Positions 34,028 to 44,464 of a stretch of DNA of 64,000 nucleotides are shown in pieces (position 1 is the stretch's first letter; every line of letters starts with the position of its first letter). Made by a program: the position numbers and the translations under genes. The notes beneath the pieces are model-generated. The model was not told the DNA's origin, made no database searches, and saw nothing but the letters and a program-made list of their open reading frames with translations. The DNA is from Pararhizobium sp. IMCC21322 (GTDB taxonomy: Bacteria > Pseudomonadota > Alphaproteobacteria > Rhizobiales > GCA-2746425). The stretch covers positions 4,936,412 through 5,000,411 of the forward strand of contig NZ_CP132335.1 of the NCBI RefSeq assembly GCF_030758295.1. The letters are read 5' to 3'.

Positions 34028-35769
34028 CAGTGAGAATCCTTTCCAACTGCAGATCCACGACATCCTTTCAGGAAGTCAAAATCCGCGCCGGTATCTGCGC
34101 CTTCCACGTGGTCATGAAACAGTTTTGCATATCCACTTTCCGGCAATTCGTGATTGGGTGTCCATGAAGCCAGACGTTCCGTCAACTCGTCATCACTGAT
34201 ATCTAGGTGAATGCGGCGGGCAGCCACATCAAGTTCAATCATGTCTCCATTGCGAACAATGGCCAGCGGCCCACCAGCGGCGGCTTCCGGTGCTGTATGA
34301 AGCACAACTGTGCCATAGGCTGTGCCAGACATGCGCGCATCGGAAATGCGCACCATATCCGTGATGCCTTTTTTCAGAACCTTGGGCGGCAAGCCCATAT
34401 TGCCAACCTCGGACATGCCGGGATAGCCTTTCGGTCCGCAATTCTTCAACACCATGATGCAGGTCTCATCGATGTCGAGTTGATCATCGTCGATCTTCGC
34501 CTTGTAATCATCAATGTCTTCAAAAACGACGGCCCGCCCCCGATGCTTCAGCAAAGAAGGTGTCGCGGCAGATGGTTTCAGAACAGCGCCATTTGGTGCC
34601 AGATTGCCACGCAGGACAGCAATGCCGCCCTGATCGGTCAGCGCCTGTTCAACCGGGCGAATAACGTCCTCGTCCCAGTTTCTGGCGCCATTGACTTCAT
34701 CCCAAACGGTTTCGCCCGAAACGGTCAGTGCATCCTTGTGCAGCTTTCCGCCCTCACCCAGCATTTTCAGGACAACCGGCAGGCCGCCTGCATAGAAGAA
34801 CTCCTCCATCAGATATTTGCCCGATGGCATGAGATTGACTATCGTCGGAATATCCTTGCCGCAACGGTCCCAGTCATCAAGGGTCAGATCAATACCGACC
34901 CGCCCGGCAAGCGCCAGCAGATGCACCACAGCATTGGTTGACCCGCCGATGGCACCATTGGTGCGAATGGCATTTTCAAAGGCTTCTTTGGTCATGATGT
35001 CAGACGGTTTCAAATCATCCTTGACCATTTGAACGATGCGCCGTCCCGTGATTTGCGCCATCACACGACGGCGGGAATCCACAGCCGGAATGGCTGCATT
35101 GCCTGAAAGCGCCATGCCAAGCGCCTCCGCCATGGAGGCCATCGTCGAAGCTGTTCCCATTGTATTGCAGGTGCCCGATGAGCGAGACATGGATTGCTCG
35201 GCTTCCAGAAATTCCTCCTGGTTCATCTCACCGGCCTTCACCGCTTCGGAGAATTTCCAGAGATGTGTGCCTGACCCCACACGCTCGCCACGGAACCAGC
35301 CATTCAGCATCGGGCCACCAGTGACGACAATTGAGGGAATATCTGTCGAGGCTGCGCCCATCAAAAGGGAAGGCGTGGTCTTGTCACAACCAACAAGCAG
35401 CACCGCGCCATCAATTGGCTGGCCACGCATGGCCTCCTCAACCGCCATAGCGGCCAGATTTCGATACATCATGGCTGTTGGGCGAAACGTATTTTCAGAC
35501 GCTGAGAACACAGGGACTTCAAGCGGAAATCCGCCTGCTTCCCAGACACCCGCCTTCACCTTCTCGGCCAGTTCGCGCAAATGGCCGTTGCAAGGCGTCA
35601 GATCGGACCATGTGTTCATGATGCCAATAATCGGTCGGCCATCGAACAGATCATGTGGATAGCCCTGGTTCTTCAACCAGCCACGATGGTAGATCGTGTC
35701 ACGAGACGTGCCACCATACCATTTCTGGGAACGCAATTGACGGGGCCATTTGGCGGGTTTGAATGTCAT
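34027..35769 (-). CDS. L-arabinonate dehydratase (IlvD/Edd family)
   Basis: A 580-residue iron-sulfur dehydratase. Three cluster-type cysteines are visible: TPCNGH (about residue 60), LLVGCDKTTPS (about 128) and SGTCNTMGTAST (about 200). WYGGTSRDTIYHRGWLKNQG near the N terminus is typical of sugar-acid dehydratases rather than of IlvD itself. The expected reaction is L-arabinonate to L-2-keto-3-deoxyarabonate, possibly also D-fuconate or D-galactonate. It lies between gguC and the aldose dehydrogenase, which supports the non-phosphorylative pathway. Confidence 0.83.
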   Translation of the reverse strand: MTFKPAKWPRQLRSQKWYGGTSRDTIYHRGWLKNQGYPHDLFDGRPIIGIMNTWSDLTPCNGHLRELAEKVKAGVWEAGGFPLEVPVFSASENTFRPTAMMYRNLAAMAVEEAMRGQPIDGAVLLVGCDKTTPSLLMGAASTDIPSIVVTGGPMLNGWFRGERVGSGTHLWKFSEAVKAGEMNQEEFLEAEQSMSRSSGTCNTMGTASTMASMAEALGMALSGNAAIPAVDSRRRVMAQITGRRIVQMVKDDLKPSDIMTKEAFENAIRTNGAIGGSTNAVVHLLALAGRVGIDLTLDDWDRCGKDIPTIVNLMPSGKYLMEEFFYAGGLPVVLKMLGEGGKLHKDALTVSGETVWDEVNGARNWDEDVIRPVEQALTDQGGIAVLRGNLAPNGAVLKPSAATPSLLKHRGRAVVFEDIDDYKAKIDDDQLDIDETCIMVLKNCGPKGYPGMSEVGNMGLPPKVLKKGITDMVRISDARMSGTAYGTVVLHTAPEAAAGGPLAIVRNGDMIELDVAARRIHLDISDDELTERLASWTPNHELPESGYAKLFHDHVEGADTGADFDFLKGCRGSAVGKDSH

Positions 35770-35773
35770 GAGC

Positions 35774-36769
35774 CTAAAGTGCTTTCACTTGGAATGCTGC
35801 ATCGCTTTTGTCAGCAACAGCGAGCGGGTTACGTAATGGCAGGCCAAAACCCGGAGCCTTGATCTCGAATTCATCACCCGCTTCACAGCGGATATTGTCG
35901 GCAAAGGACAGGGTTGCCGTGCCGAACATGTGAACGTGAATATCGCCGGGATGGCGGAAGAGTTCGTATTTGAAATGATGGTGCTCAAGGTTCGCAATGG
36001 TGTGGGACATGTTGCCCTCTCCAGACAGGAATGGCTTGGACCACATGACCTCGCCATTGCGCAAAATGGAACTGGTGCCCCGAATATCATTCGGCAGATC
36101 ATCGACCAGTATTTCAGGACCGAAAGAGGCATCCCGCAGTTTGGAATGGGCAAGGTAAAGGTAATTGACCCGCTCCATCACATGATCTGAAAATTCATTG
36201 GAAAGCGCAAAACCGACCCGGTAGGGCATTCCGGTATCGCCGACAACATAGATGCCGGCGATCTCGGGCTCTTCGCCACCATCATCAGCAAACGGAAGCG
36301 CCTTCAGCGCTCCACCCGGTGCAATCGCCGTGGTGCCGTTCCCCTTGTAGAACCATTCCGGTTGCACACCTGCCTGTCCGGCTTCCGGCTTTCCAGCTTC
36401 CAGACCCATTTTGAACATCTTCATGGAATCGGTCACCTTTTCCGCTTCCACGGAATTGGCTGCATGCATGGCATCGCGTGTCGAGGCTGACCCAAGATGC
36501 GTCAGGCCGGTTCCCGTCAAAATCATATGAGCCGGATCGTCATGATGGATCGGCAACAACACTCTGCCTTCTGCCGCCAGCGCCTCAAGATCAACGGACG
36601 ATCCCAAAGAGTGCGCGCGAACACAATTGGAAAGCGACAGGCCTTCCCGGATCGCCTTTTGAGCCAGCTCATATGTGCTGGCCACATTTTCAACAATCGA
36701 CGCCTCTGTGCCATTTCGCACAACAACACTGACGCCGCCTGAACTGTTTTGAATCTGTGAAAGAAGCAT
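35774..36769 (-). CDS. gguC: GguC/AraD1-family protein (fumarylacetoacetase-like fold)
   Basis: A 331-residue protein of the GguC family, which shares the fumarylacetoacetate hydrolase fold. GTGLTHLGSASTRDAMH and PEIAGIYVVGDTGMPYRVGFALSNEFSDHVME are its diagnostic stretches; the second has the acidic residues expected to bind a divalent metal. GguC was named from the Agrobacterium chvE-gguABC operon, and AraD1-type members are thought to act on 2-keto-3-deoxy sugar acids. The dehydratase next door supports that here (inference). It follows gguB after three bases. Confidence 0.8.
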   Translation of the reverse strand: MLLSQIQNSSGGVSVVVRNGTEASIVENVASTYELAQKAIREGLSLSNCVRAHSLGSSVDLEALAAEGRVLLPIHHDDPAHMILTGTGLTHLGSASTRDAMHAANSVEAEKVTDSMKMFKMGLEAGKPEAGQAGVQPEWFYKGNGTTAIAPGGALKALPFADDGGEEPEIAGIYVVGDTGMPYRVGFALSNEFSDHVMERVNYLYLAHSKLRDASFGPEILVDDLPNDIRGTSSILRNGEVMWSKPFLSGEGNMSHTIANLEHHHFKYELFRHPGDIHVHMFGTATLSFADNIRCEAGDEFEIKAPGFGLPLRNPLAVADKSDAAFQVKAL

Positions 36770-36772
36770 GCG

Positions 36773-38017
36773 TCACCCTTGCTTGTTTTTATTGTAAACG
36801 TCGAAAATAACCGCAGCGAGCAACACCAGGCCTTTGATCATCTGCTGAAAATCTATACCGATTCCCATGATGGACATGCCGTTGTTCAGAACGCCCATCA
36901 AAAACGCGCCGACAACTGCGCCAATGATTGTGCCAACACCACCGGACATGGAAGCACCGCCAATAAAGACCGCAGCAATCACATCAAGTTCCAGAGCAAA
37001 GCCCGCCTTGGGTGTTGCGGTGTTCAGTCGCGCGGCAAAAACCAGACCGGCGGCGGCGGCCAGAAAGCCCATATTCATGAACGCCAGAAACGTGAGGCGC
37101 TCGGTTTTGATACCGGACAGTTTGGCAGCTTTCACATTGCCACCAAGAGCGTAAATCCTGCGGCCGATAACCGTGCTTTCTGTCAGGAAGGTGTAAATTA
37201 CGGTCAGTACGCCCATGGTCAGAAGAACATTTGGCAGACCGCGAAATTGAGCCAGCTTGTAGGTGACGAAAACAAGGGCAGCGGCCACAATAAAGGTACG
37301 GGCAACAAAGATGATTTGCGGTTCTTCATTCATGCCATAGGACTGGTTCAGCGCACGCGTGCGAACTCCCATCCAGACAATCAACGCTGCCGCGACAACA
37401 CCGGAGGCAACCGCCAATGTATTGATCTGGCGGACGTCAAAGAACTCGGCAATGCTTGTACCGATACCGGCAGGAAAGATATCAGGCAGAAAGCCTGTGG
37501 CAATAATCTGAAATTCACGCGGAAACGGACCAACTGATTGCCCTTCCAGAAGCCATAGAGAAAGCCCCCTGAACACCAGCATGCCCGCAAGGGTCACAAT
37601 GAAGGACGGTATCCGCCAATAGGCAACCCAATAGCCCTGAGCAGCGCCAATGGCTGCCCCGGTGGCAAGACAGATCACCGTCGTCAAATAGATATTGACG
37701 TCATAATTGACGATCAAAACAGCCGCAAGAGCCCCGACAAATCCCATCACCGAGCCGACTGACAGATCGATATGGCCGGCCACAATGACAATCAACATGC
37801 CAAGCGCCATGATGATAATGTAGGAATTCTGCAGCAGCAGATTGGTGACATTGATCGCACGCAGCAACGTGCCTTCTGTGACGATCTGGAAAAACACCAT
37901 CACGGCAATCAGCGCCAGCAACAAACCATACTGCCTCAGATTGGCAGACAGATAATGGCTGATGCTTTTTTCATTTGCAGAAGAGGGTGCGGTTGGCTCG
38001 CTATTTGCCACGTTCAT
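36773..38017 (-). CDS. gguB: Multiple-monosaccharide ABC transporter permease GguB
   Basis: A 414-residue permease of the XylH/MmsB type with ten or more membrane segments. MLIVIVAGHIDLSVGSVMGFVGA is the family hallmark, and YALGGNVKAAKLSGIKTERL the conserved cytoplasmic loop. Length exceeds RbsC by about 90 residues, as expected for GguB/XylH. Together with GguA and ChvE it imports several aldoses. Confidence 0.87.
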   Translation of the reverse strand: MNVANSEPTAPSSANEKSISHYLSANLRQYGLLLALIAVMVFFQIVTEGTLLRAINVTNLLLQNSYIIIMALGMLIVIVAGHIDLSVGSVMGFVGALAAVLIVNYDVNIYLTTVICLATGAAIGAAQGYWVAYWRIPSFIVTLAGMLVFRGLSLWLLEGQSVGPFPREFQIIATGFLPDIFPAGIGTSIAEFFDVRQINTLAVASGVVAAALIVWMGVRTRALNQSYGMNEEPQIIFVARTFIVAAALVFVTYKLAQFRGLPNVLLTMGVLTVIYTFLTESTVIGRRIYALGGNVKAAKLSGIKTERLTFLAFMNMGFLAAAAGLVFAARLNTATPKAGFALELDVIAAVFIGGASMSGGVGTIIGAVVGAFLMGVLNNGMSIMGIGIDFQQMIKGLVLLAAVIFDVYNKNKQG

Positions 38018-38028
38018 CCTGGGTCTTT

Positions 38029-39546
38029 CTATTCGTTGACAATGAGCGACATGATGCGCTCCTGGCTTGCTTCTGCGGCAGACAATTGGCCGACAAGTTC
38101 GCCCTCATTCATGACGTAAATCCTGTCGCACATACCAAGCAGTTCCGGCATTTCCGATGAAATCATCACAACGCCTTTTCCCTGCTCCGCCAATTCGTTG
38201 ATAATCGTGTAAATTTCGTATTTTGCGCCCACATCAATACCGCGCGTTGGCTCATCCAGAATCAGCACTTCAGGTTCGGTGAAAAGCCATTTTGCCAGGA
38301 CAACTTTCTGCTGGTTGCCGCCAGACAGATTCACCGTTTTCTGGAACACCGAAGGTGTCCGGATTGCAAGCGCCTCGCGGTACTTCTCGGCGACTTTCGT
38401 TTCTTCATTCTTTTTCAGAATTGACCCCACCGCAACGGCTTCAAGGTTTGCCAGCGTCGTGTTGAACTGAATGCTCTCATCCAGCACAAGACCAAGCGAT
38501 TTACGGTCTTCGGTGACGTAGGAGATACCGGCAGAAATGGCGCGGTCCACGGAGCTGACGTCGACTTCCGCCCCGTTCAGTTTGACACTGCCCGAAATTT
38601 TTCTTCCATAGGATCGGCCGAAGATGGACATGGCAAGTTCGGTGCGGCCCGACCCCATTAATCCGGCAATACCGACAACTTCTCCGGCTCTGACATTGAA
38701 AGCAGTGTTCTTGATGACTTGCCGCTCAAGGTGCTCGGGATGCCAGACGTCCCAGTTTTCCACTTCCAGAAGCATTTTTCCAGGAGAGCGTTTATGCTGG
38801 GGAAACCGGTGTGTCATATCCCGGCCGACCATATCGCGCACGATATCGTCTTCACTGAAACCGGCTTTTGCGTTGAGTTTGGAAACCGTCGTTCCATCAC
38901 GAATGACGGTCACAGTGTCGGCCACGTAGCGCACTTCGCCCAGTTTGTGGGAAATGATAATGCTGGTGACGCCCTGGGTCTTCAACTCCAGCATCAGGTC
39001 CAGAAGCTTACGGCTGTCATTTTCCTGCAAGGCTGCTGTTGGCTCATCCAGAATGAGCAGCTTCACATCCTTGGACAGCGCCTTTGCAATCTCCACAAGC
39101 TGCTGCTTGCCAACGCCAATACCATCTACTTTGGTTGTCGGCGCTTCAACAAGGCCAACCTTGGCCAGAAGCTCTTCGGTGCGTCTGTTTGTTTCGTGCC
39201 AGTTTATGACACCGTGTTTTGCGCGCTCATTGCCCAGAAAAATGTTTTCGGCAATTGAGAGCTGAGGAACCAGGGCAAGTTCCTGATGAATGATGATAAT
39301 GCCGTGATTTTCTGAATCGCTTATATCCCGAAACCGGGCCGGCTTGCCATCATAGATGATCTCGCCCTCATACTGTCCGTGCGGATAGACACCGGACAGC
39401 ACTTTCATCAAGGTGGACTTACCCGCACCATTCTCGCCAACAACAGCGTGAATTTCGCCTTGTGACACCGTCAGATTGACCTGATCCAGCGCCTTAACGC
39501 CCGGAAACGTCTTGGTAATGTCACGCATTTCAAGAAGCGAAGACAT
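38029..39546 (-). CDS. gguA: Multiple-monosaccharide ABC transporter ATP-binding protein GguA
   Basis: A 505-residue tandem ATPase. Half one: Walker [10 protein letters not shown], signature-like [15 protein letters not shown], Walker [12 protein letters not shown]. Half two: degenerate Walker [10 protein letters not shown], signature [15 protein letters not shown], Walker [13 protein letters not shown]. The ATG at 39546 begins MSSLLEMRD; an upstream frame extension lacks support. A stem made from CGCCCG/CGGGCG (39581-39609) in the gap to chvE could lower expression relative to the binding protein. Confidence 0.88.
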   Translation of the reverse strand: MSSLLEMRDITKTFPGVKALDQVNLTVSQGEIHAVVGENGAGKSTLMKVLSGVYPHGQYEGEIIYDGKPARFRDISDSENHGIIIIHQELALVPQLSIAENIFLGNERAKHGVINWHETNRRTEELLAKVGLVEAPTTKVDGIGVGKQQLVEIAKALSKDVKLLILDEPTAALQENDSRKLLDLMLELKTQGVTSIIISHKLGEVRYVADTVTVIRDGTTVSKLNAKAGFSEDDIVRDMVGRDMTHRFPQHKRSPGKMLLEVENWDVWHPEHLERQVIKNTAFNVRAGEVVGIAGLMGSGRTELAMSIFGRSYGRKISGSVKLNGAEVDVSSVDRAISAGISYVTEDRKSLGLVLDESIQFNTTLANLEAVAVGSILKKNEETKVAEKYREALAIRTPSVFQKTVNLSGGNQQKVVLAKWLFTEPEVLILDEPTRGIDVGAKYEIYTIINELAEQGKGVVMISSEMPELLGMCDRIYVMNEGELVGQLSAAEASQERIMSLIVNE

Positions 39547-39624
39547 GGGCGGCCTACATGTTTTGTTGAAAGCGGAGATACGCCCGACCACGATTAACGC
39601 AGCCGGGCGCAGGGAGGAAACAGA

Positions 39625-40701
39625 TTACTTGATCTGGTCCATTGTGTAGTAACCGCTGCCAATCAGGATTTCTTCCCAATTGGAACCATCGACTGAAACA
39701 GGCTCCAGCAGATAGGACGGGATAACTTTCACACCATTATCGTATGTGGAGGTGTTGTTAATCTCAGGCTCGCCACCACCAAGCAGGGCATCAACCATAC
39801 CAACAGTGACACGGGCAAGTTCACGGGTATCTTTGAAAACCGTTGAATATTGCTCGCCTGCAAGGATTGATTTGACGGAAGGCACTTCAGCATCCTGACC
39901 GGATACGATTGGCATCTTCTGATCGCCAGAGCCGTAACCGACACCTTTCAAAGACGACAGAATACCAATGGAAAGACCGTCATACGGGGACAATACTCCA
40001 TGGATTTCCTTGTCGGTGTAATGGGCAGACAGAAGGTTATCCATCCGTGCCTGAGCAACAGCGCCATCCCAACGCAGTGTACCAACTGTATCCATACCCA
40101 TCTGGCCGGATACGACGTTGACAGTACCCGCATCAATCAGGGGCTGGAGCACGCTCATGCCACCATCATAGAAGAAATAGGCGTTGTTATCATCCGGCGA
40201 TCCGCCGAACAGTTCAACATTGTATGGTCCGTCGCCAAAACGTGCTTTCAGACCATCGACCAGTGATGTCGCCTGCTGAACGCCAACCTTGAAATTATCG
40301 AACGTCGCGTAATAATCAACATTTCCGCTGTCACGGATCAGGCGATCATAGGCAATGACCTTGATGCCGGCAGCTGCAGCGTTTTCAAGCGCATTTGAAA
40401 GGGTCGTGCCGTCAATAGCTGCGATCACAAGCACGTCGGCGCCCTTGGTGATCATGTTTTCAATTTGAGCCAGCTGATTTGGAATATCATCTTCTGCATA
40501 TTGAAGGTCGGTTTCGTAACCGGCTGCCTCAAACTGCTCGACCATGGAATTGCCGTCGGAAATCCAACGCGCTGAAGACTTGGTGGGCATCGCAATGCCG
40601 ATTGTGCCTTTGTCCTGAGCAAATGCTGATCCGACTACAGGTCCGGAAACAGCAGTTGCCACGGCGGCGACAGCCACCAGGCTTTTTGTAAATAGGTTCA
40701 T
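39625..40701 (-). CDS. chvE: Multiple-monosaccharide-binding protein ChvE
   Basis: A 358-residue periplasmic binding protein with a signal peptide (to about GSAFA, residue 28). [22 protein letters not shown] is the ChvE-type first strand, [16 protein letters not shown] and [18 protein letters not shown] follow, and [19 protein letters not shown] is the characteristic sugar-site region. Agrobacterium ChvE binds arabinose, galactose, glucose and others, and also helps virulence sensing there. It is the first gene of the chvE-gguABC-dehydratase-dehydrogenase operon, divergent from a GbpR-like gene. Confidence 0.9.
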   Translation of the reverse strand: MNLFTKSLVAVAAVATAVSGPVVGSAFAQDKGTIGIAMPTKSSARWISDGNSMVEQFEAAGYETDLQYAEDDIPNQLAQIENMITKGADVLVIAAIDGTTLSNALENAAAAGIKVIAYDRLIRDSGNVDYYATFDNFKVGVQQATSLVDGLKARFGDGPYNVELFGGSPDDNNAYFFYDGGMSVLQPLIDAGTVNVVSGQMGMDTVGTLRWDGAVAQARMDNLLSAHYTDKEIHGVLSPYDGLSIGILSSLKGVGYGSGDQKMPIVSGQDAEVPSVKSILAGEQYSTVFKDTRELARVTVGMVDALLGGGEPEINNTSTYDNGVKVIPSYLLEPVSVDGSNWEEILIGSGYYTMDQIK

Positions 40702-40830
40702 TTTTTCCTCCAGTGGTCAGCGCAACGCGACCACATAATTGCAAATTACAGCATCTGGCAACGCTCTGCGGCGTGTCCCGATGGGCAGAGAGTGAACGCG
40801 CTTTACATACCGGTCAAATCATTTAAGGCT
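40702..40830. promoter_or_regulatory. chvE / LysR divergent control region
   Basis: The 129-base spacer between chvE (minus) and the LysR gene (plus) must contain both promoters and the LysR binding site. No single dominant palindrome is evident to me. Confidence 0.45.
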
Positions 40831-41826
40831 ATGTATATATACCGAAAAAGAAATGTGAGAGTGCTGCAATTGCCGATAGATTTGCTGCGACAAGGCTTGA
40901 AGCTGTCACATCTGCGTTTAGCGGCCGCTTTGGGTGAAGGTGTCGGCATTTCAGTTGCGGCCAACAAATTGGGCATCACACAACCTGCCGCATCCAGGCT
41001 TGCCTCTGAGCTGGAGCGCCTGTGCGGCACAAATATCTACACCCGCACCGGTCGCGGGATTGAGCTGACCGAAGCTGGTAGAAATTTTGCCCATCGCAGT
41101 GCGCGCGTCCTGCGCGAAATTGGAGATGCGGGCCGGGAGATCAACGAAATCGGTCAGGGCCTGAGCGGACAAGTCACATTTGGCTCCGTCACCGGTCCGT
41201 CAATTGACTACGCGATCCCCTCAATTCGCCGCCTCAGGCTGAGCTACCCCAACATCTCAATCGGGATTGAGGTCGCTGCCAGCGATGTCCTGATCTCTCT
41301 GTTACAGGAAGGCCGTCTTGATTTTGCCCTGTGCCGCATTCCACCCAATGTGGATGCCAGTCGTTTCCGGCAGATACCCAAACTGGAAGAACCGATCAGT
41401 TTTGTCGCCCGTAAAGGACATCCATTGGCCAAGCCGGATTTTGTGGCCTCAACCGACGCATTGCTTCTATACGACTGGATTATACCAAAACCGGGAACCA
41501 TATTGCGAACCACGGTGGAGCGCGCATTGCGTCATAAAAACAAGGACCTGCCCCAGCGCACTCTGACCACGTCATCCTATCTGTTTACGCTGGCGCTGGT
41601 GCGCCAGACAAACGGAATTGCACCCATTGCTAGCAGCGTGGCCCGAAGCTTTGCCAGTGACGTTGGAAACCAGTCTGACATCGTCATTCTGACAACCGAA
41701 TTTTCTGTATCCGTGGAACCATACGCGCTTGTTATGAGCGCAGACACTGAGCTGACGCCAGCGGCTGAAACCGTCCTTGGCGAAATCAACCGAACATTTG
41801 AAAATGAACAGAAATCTGTGGCCTGA
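40831..41826 (+). CDS. gbpR: LysR-family regulator, GbpR-like
   Basis: A 331-residue LysR regulator. The helix-turn-helix is near residues 25-65 (LKLSHLRLAAALGEGVGISVAANKLGITQPAASRLASELE), followed by the substrate-binding domain (LSGQVTFGSVTGPSI, LDFALCRIP). In Agrobacterium gbpR lies divergently beside chvE and activates it in response to sugars; the position here is the same. The start is uncertain: ATG at 40831 is used, but GTGs at 40855 and 40861 would remove the odd basic leader. Confidence 0.8.
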   Translation: MYIYRKRNVRVLQLPIDLLRQGLKLSHLRLAAALGEGVGISVAANKLGITQPAASRLASELERLCGTNIYTRTGRGIELTEAGRNFAHRSARVLREIGDAGREINEIGQGLSGQVTFGSVTGPSIDYAIPSIRRLRLSYPNISIGIEVAASDVLISLLQEGRLDFALCRIPPNVDASRFRQIPKLEEPISFVARKGHPLAKPDFVASTDALLLYDWIIPKPGTILRTTVERALRHKNKDLPQRTLTTSSYLFTLALVRQTNGIAPIASSVARSFASDVGNQSDIVILTTEFSVSVEPYALVMSADTELTPAAETVLGEINRTFENEQKSVA

Positions 41827-41872
41827 TCAGATTTTTATCGACGGTTCCCGAAAGTCGAGAAAATTCTTTCAA

Positions 41873-41906
41873 CAAGAGCCCTGATGATTGCGCATCAAGG
41901 CTCTTG
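41873..41906. terminator. Hairpin between convergent genes
   Basis: A 14-bp stem with one mismatch, CAAGAGCCCTGATG (41873-41886) against CATCAAGGCTCTTG (41893-41906), with a six-base loop, in the gap between the LysR gene and the secreted hydrolase. A weak T run follows on the plus strand. Confidence 0.5.
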
Positions 41907-41989
41907 ATGTCGGTTTTACAAAGACAAGCGTAACGCCGTCATGAGGTCAAATATGGAAAAGATGCGCTCGCAGGCAATCAGCAAAATGT

Positions 41990-43012
41990 CTACTTTATAA
42001 ATTCAGCAATTGTCTCAATGACGACCTTGTGAAGTTTGGCGCGATCAGTGCCGGCAGGATCACTGCAAATCGGATCTTCACTTTCAGCTTTCAGCAGTTT
42101 TTCGGCATCCGGCTTGCACTCGGCCAGAAATGAGAAATGACTTCCCTGCTCGATTTCAACATAGGTGGCGTTTGCAAGTTTTTCTCCCAGGTTACTGCCA
42201 TTCGGGCCCATATCAATTGCTTTCCAGCGACTGTCGTTGTCGCCGAAATTGATCAATTGTATGGGCAGCTGGTTGCCTTCAACCGTCTCTTTTTGAAAGG
42301 CATAACTCATCCCCGGTTCAATCGCTATGGCAGCAGAAACGCGGTCGTCGCGCAGTACTGAATTGAAGTCGGCCTGCGGAAGTGCCTCGAAATCAACACC
42401 ACCCTTTTTAAAGAAAAGACAGTCTTGTGCCGCCTCGCCAAACCTGTCGCAATAATTGACATAAGCCTGCTTGTCCGTGCGCAGACCGGCAAGATGAAGG
42501 GCGGTCAAACCACCAAGCGAAAAACCCATGGAATAAATGCGATCCCGATCAACGTTTTTTGCAAGCGGGTCATTTGCCAGAAAAGCATCAAGCAAGGCCG
42601 TCAGGTCCCTGGCCCGCTCCCATACTTTGATCGAGCGGCGCGGCGAGCTGTCGCCCGAAGTGCTGCCTGGGTGATTCACCGCCAAAATCATCATGCCTTT
42701 TTGCGCAAGGCCGGACGAAAGCCAGCTGATCGTATCCATATTGCCGCCCGACCCGTGTGACAGGATCAAAAGCGGATAATTTCCTTCAGCAATCGCAGCG
42801 CCAATATAGGCCCTGCTGCCTTTGAAAATTGCATTGTCGCCCACCAGGCCCTGATAGGTTTTGCGGCCCGCAGGATACCAGATTGAAGCAGAGATTTTTT
42901 CAGCGCGGTGCGGTGCCTCAAATGTGAATTTGTCATATCCGGCCAAGTCTGCCGTTGTGCCAGTCGAAGCGGATAAGACAAGGCCGAGCGCTGCAGTGAT
43001 GAGAGTTTTCAT
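41990..43012 (-). CDS. Exported alpha/beta hydrolase (PAF-acetylhydrolase/dienelactone hydrolase-like)
   Basis: A 340-residue hydrolase with a signal peptide (TLITAALGLVLSASTGTTA, cleavage about residue 21). LLILSHGSGGNMDTISWLS has the oxyanion region, and YSMGFSLGGLTALHLAG gives a nucleophile elbow GFSLG with Ser as nucleophile; the late GSHFSF supplies the His. Family members cleave esters, including acetylated phospholipids and cutin-like or phthalate esters. The start at 43012 follows AAAGGA. It is divergent from an AraC regulator, its probable controller. Substrate unknown. Confidence 0.78.
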   Translation of the reverse strand: MKTLITAALGLVLSASTGTTADLAGYDKFTFEAPHRAEKISASIWYPAGRKTYQGLVGDNAIFKGSRAYIGAAIAEGNYPLLILSHGSGGNMDTISWLSSGLAQKGMMILAVNHPGSTSGDSSPRRSIKVWERARDLTALLDAFLANDPLAKNVDRDRIYSMGFSLGGLTALHLAGLRTDKQAYVNYCDRFGEAAQDCLFFKKGGVDFEALPQADFNSVLRDDRVSAAIAIEPGMSYAFQKETVEGNQLPIQLINFGDNDSRWKAIDMGPNGSNLGEKLANATYVEIEQGSHFSFLAECKPDAEKLLKAESEDPICSDPAGTDRAKLHKVVIETIAEFIK

Positions 43013-43146
43013 GGCGTTTCCTTTCAATGGGTCATGTGCCGCCCTGAAATTGAAACTGCTCAAAGGAAAATACGTCCTCTATCCGGATTTAGGTCGAGTA
43101 AAACCGGTTTTCGGTCTATGCGTGACCGGAAACTTTTGGAGATTCT

Positions 43147-44142
43147 ATGCCCGTTCTGCCGATCCCGCTTGTGGTAGCTCTCATACTGGGGTTTCTCTTC
43201 GTCCGTGCTTTGTTCGTGCGTGACAAATCATGGTTGTTTTTGGCCCTGATCGTAAGCTGTGCCATCCAAAGTGTGGTGATTTCCCTAAACCAGCATTACG
43301 GCTTCACGGTTTTCCACTTTGTTCAACCAGTCACGGCAAGCCTGGTGCCGCCACTTGCTTATCTTGCGTTCAAAAGCTCCGCTTTGAAGCAGCTTAGTTG
43401 GTCAACCGACTTAGTTCATTTGCTTGGACCAGCCTTTATCGCCTTTTGCGTCTGGCTGGCCCCTGTGGCGCTGGACGTCGCAGTATCGGCTATGTTTATC
43501 GGCTACGGCGGATACATGATCTGGCGCATGTGGAATGGCCGCGACAGCCTGCTGCTGACCAAACTGGATGCAGACCAGACACCGCTGATCATATGGCGCG
43601 CAATTGCAGTTGCGCTGATGCTCTCGGCATTCAGTGACATCTTGATTATTGCCGATCAGATATTTGGCAGCGGCACTTTAAGACCATGGATTGTATCCGT
43701 GTTCTCTTCCCTGACATTGCTGGTTCTTGGCCTGCTTAGCCTGTCAAAAGGCATTGAAGGCGTAAGCGACAGCCATGTTCCGGATGTGAAGGAGCCAACA
43801 GAAATCCGCGCAGAAGATGTCGCAATTGCAAACAGACTTCAGGATTTGATAATGCGGGAAAAACTGTTTCTTGATCCGGATCTGACCATCGGTCGGTTGT
43901 CACGCAGGCTAGGCATTCCCTCAAAGCAGCTCTCTGCTGCGATCAACAAATCAACCGGCGAAAACATTTCCCGGTATATAAACCGGTTTCGCATTGATTA
44001 CGCCTGCAGCCAGATGGTTGATGGCAAGCCTGTAACAACCGCAATGTATGACAGCGGTTTTAATACCAAGTCCAATTTCAATCGGGAGTTCTTGCGCATC
44101 AAGGGCTGTGCGCCAAGAGACTATATCAGTTTGAATTCCTGA
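43147..44142 (+). CDS. Membrane-anchored AraC-family regulator
   Basis: A 331-residue protein with six or seven hydrophobic segments in residues 1-205 and an AraC-type DNA-binding domain at about 225-330 (LTIGRLSRRLGIPSKQLSAAINKSTGENISRYINRFRIDYAC, then the second HTH ending FNREFLRIKGCAPRDY). It resembles the membrane-AraC group that senses through its helices. The divergent exported hydrolase is the likely target; the signal is unknown. Confidence 0.82.
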   Translation: MPVLPIPLVVALILGFLFVRALFVRDKSWLFLALIVSCAIQSVVISLNQHYGFTVFHFVQPVTASLVPPLAYLAFKSSALKQLSWSTDLVHLLGPAFIAFCVWLAPVALDVAVSAMFIGYGGYMIWRMWNGRDSLLLTKLDADQTPLIIWRAIAVALMLSAFSDILIIADQIFGSGTLRPWIVSVFSSLTLLVLGLLSLSKGIEGVSDSHVPDVKEPTEIRAEDVAIANRLQDLIMREKLFLDPDLTIGRLSRRLGIPSKQLSAAINKSTGENISRYINRFRIDYACSQMVDGKPVTTAMYDSGFNTKSNFNREFLRIKGCAPRDYISLNS

Positions 44143-44464
44143 AAAGACACTCTGAGCACTCCGTCGCTGTAAAGCGGGCATTATTCGCCAGGACCAGTTC
44201 ATCTGCCGCGACATCAAAGTCTTTGATGATGTCACGGCCAAACCGTCCCTTGCAGACACGTTTGTCTGCACCCTGCCCATCAAGCAACGCTCATAGCAGG
44301 CACCACGCCGGAAACTCTATCTGGCAAAAGTGCTAATAACGGGTCAGAGTTGACATTTAGCCGTATATGCAACCTAAAATGAGAAACAGTGTCGGGTTTC
44401 TTTAACGGCAGCCAGAGAAATCCGCAGGCACTCATGAGACCGGCCTGAGTTTGGGAGATGGAAA
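44143..44464. other. Spacer before the cyclooxygenase-like gene
   Basis: No gene or strong repeat was recognised in these 322 bases. It must hold the promoter of the haem peroxidase-like gene; GGGAGATGGAAA precedes its ATG. Confidence 0.35.

Noticed and set aside
39581-39609. CGCCCG/CGGGCG stem between chvE and gguA as a terminator
   Set aside because: The stem is short with a long loop and no T run; noted only as a possible mild attenuator.
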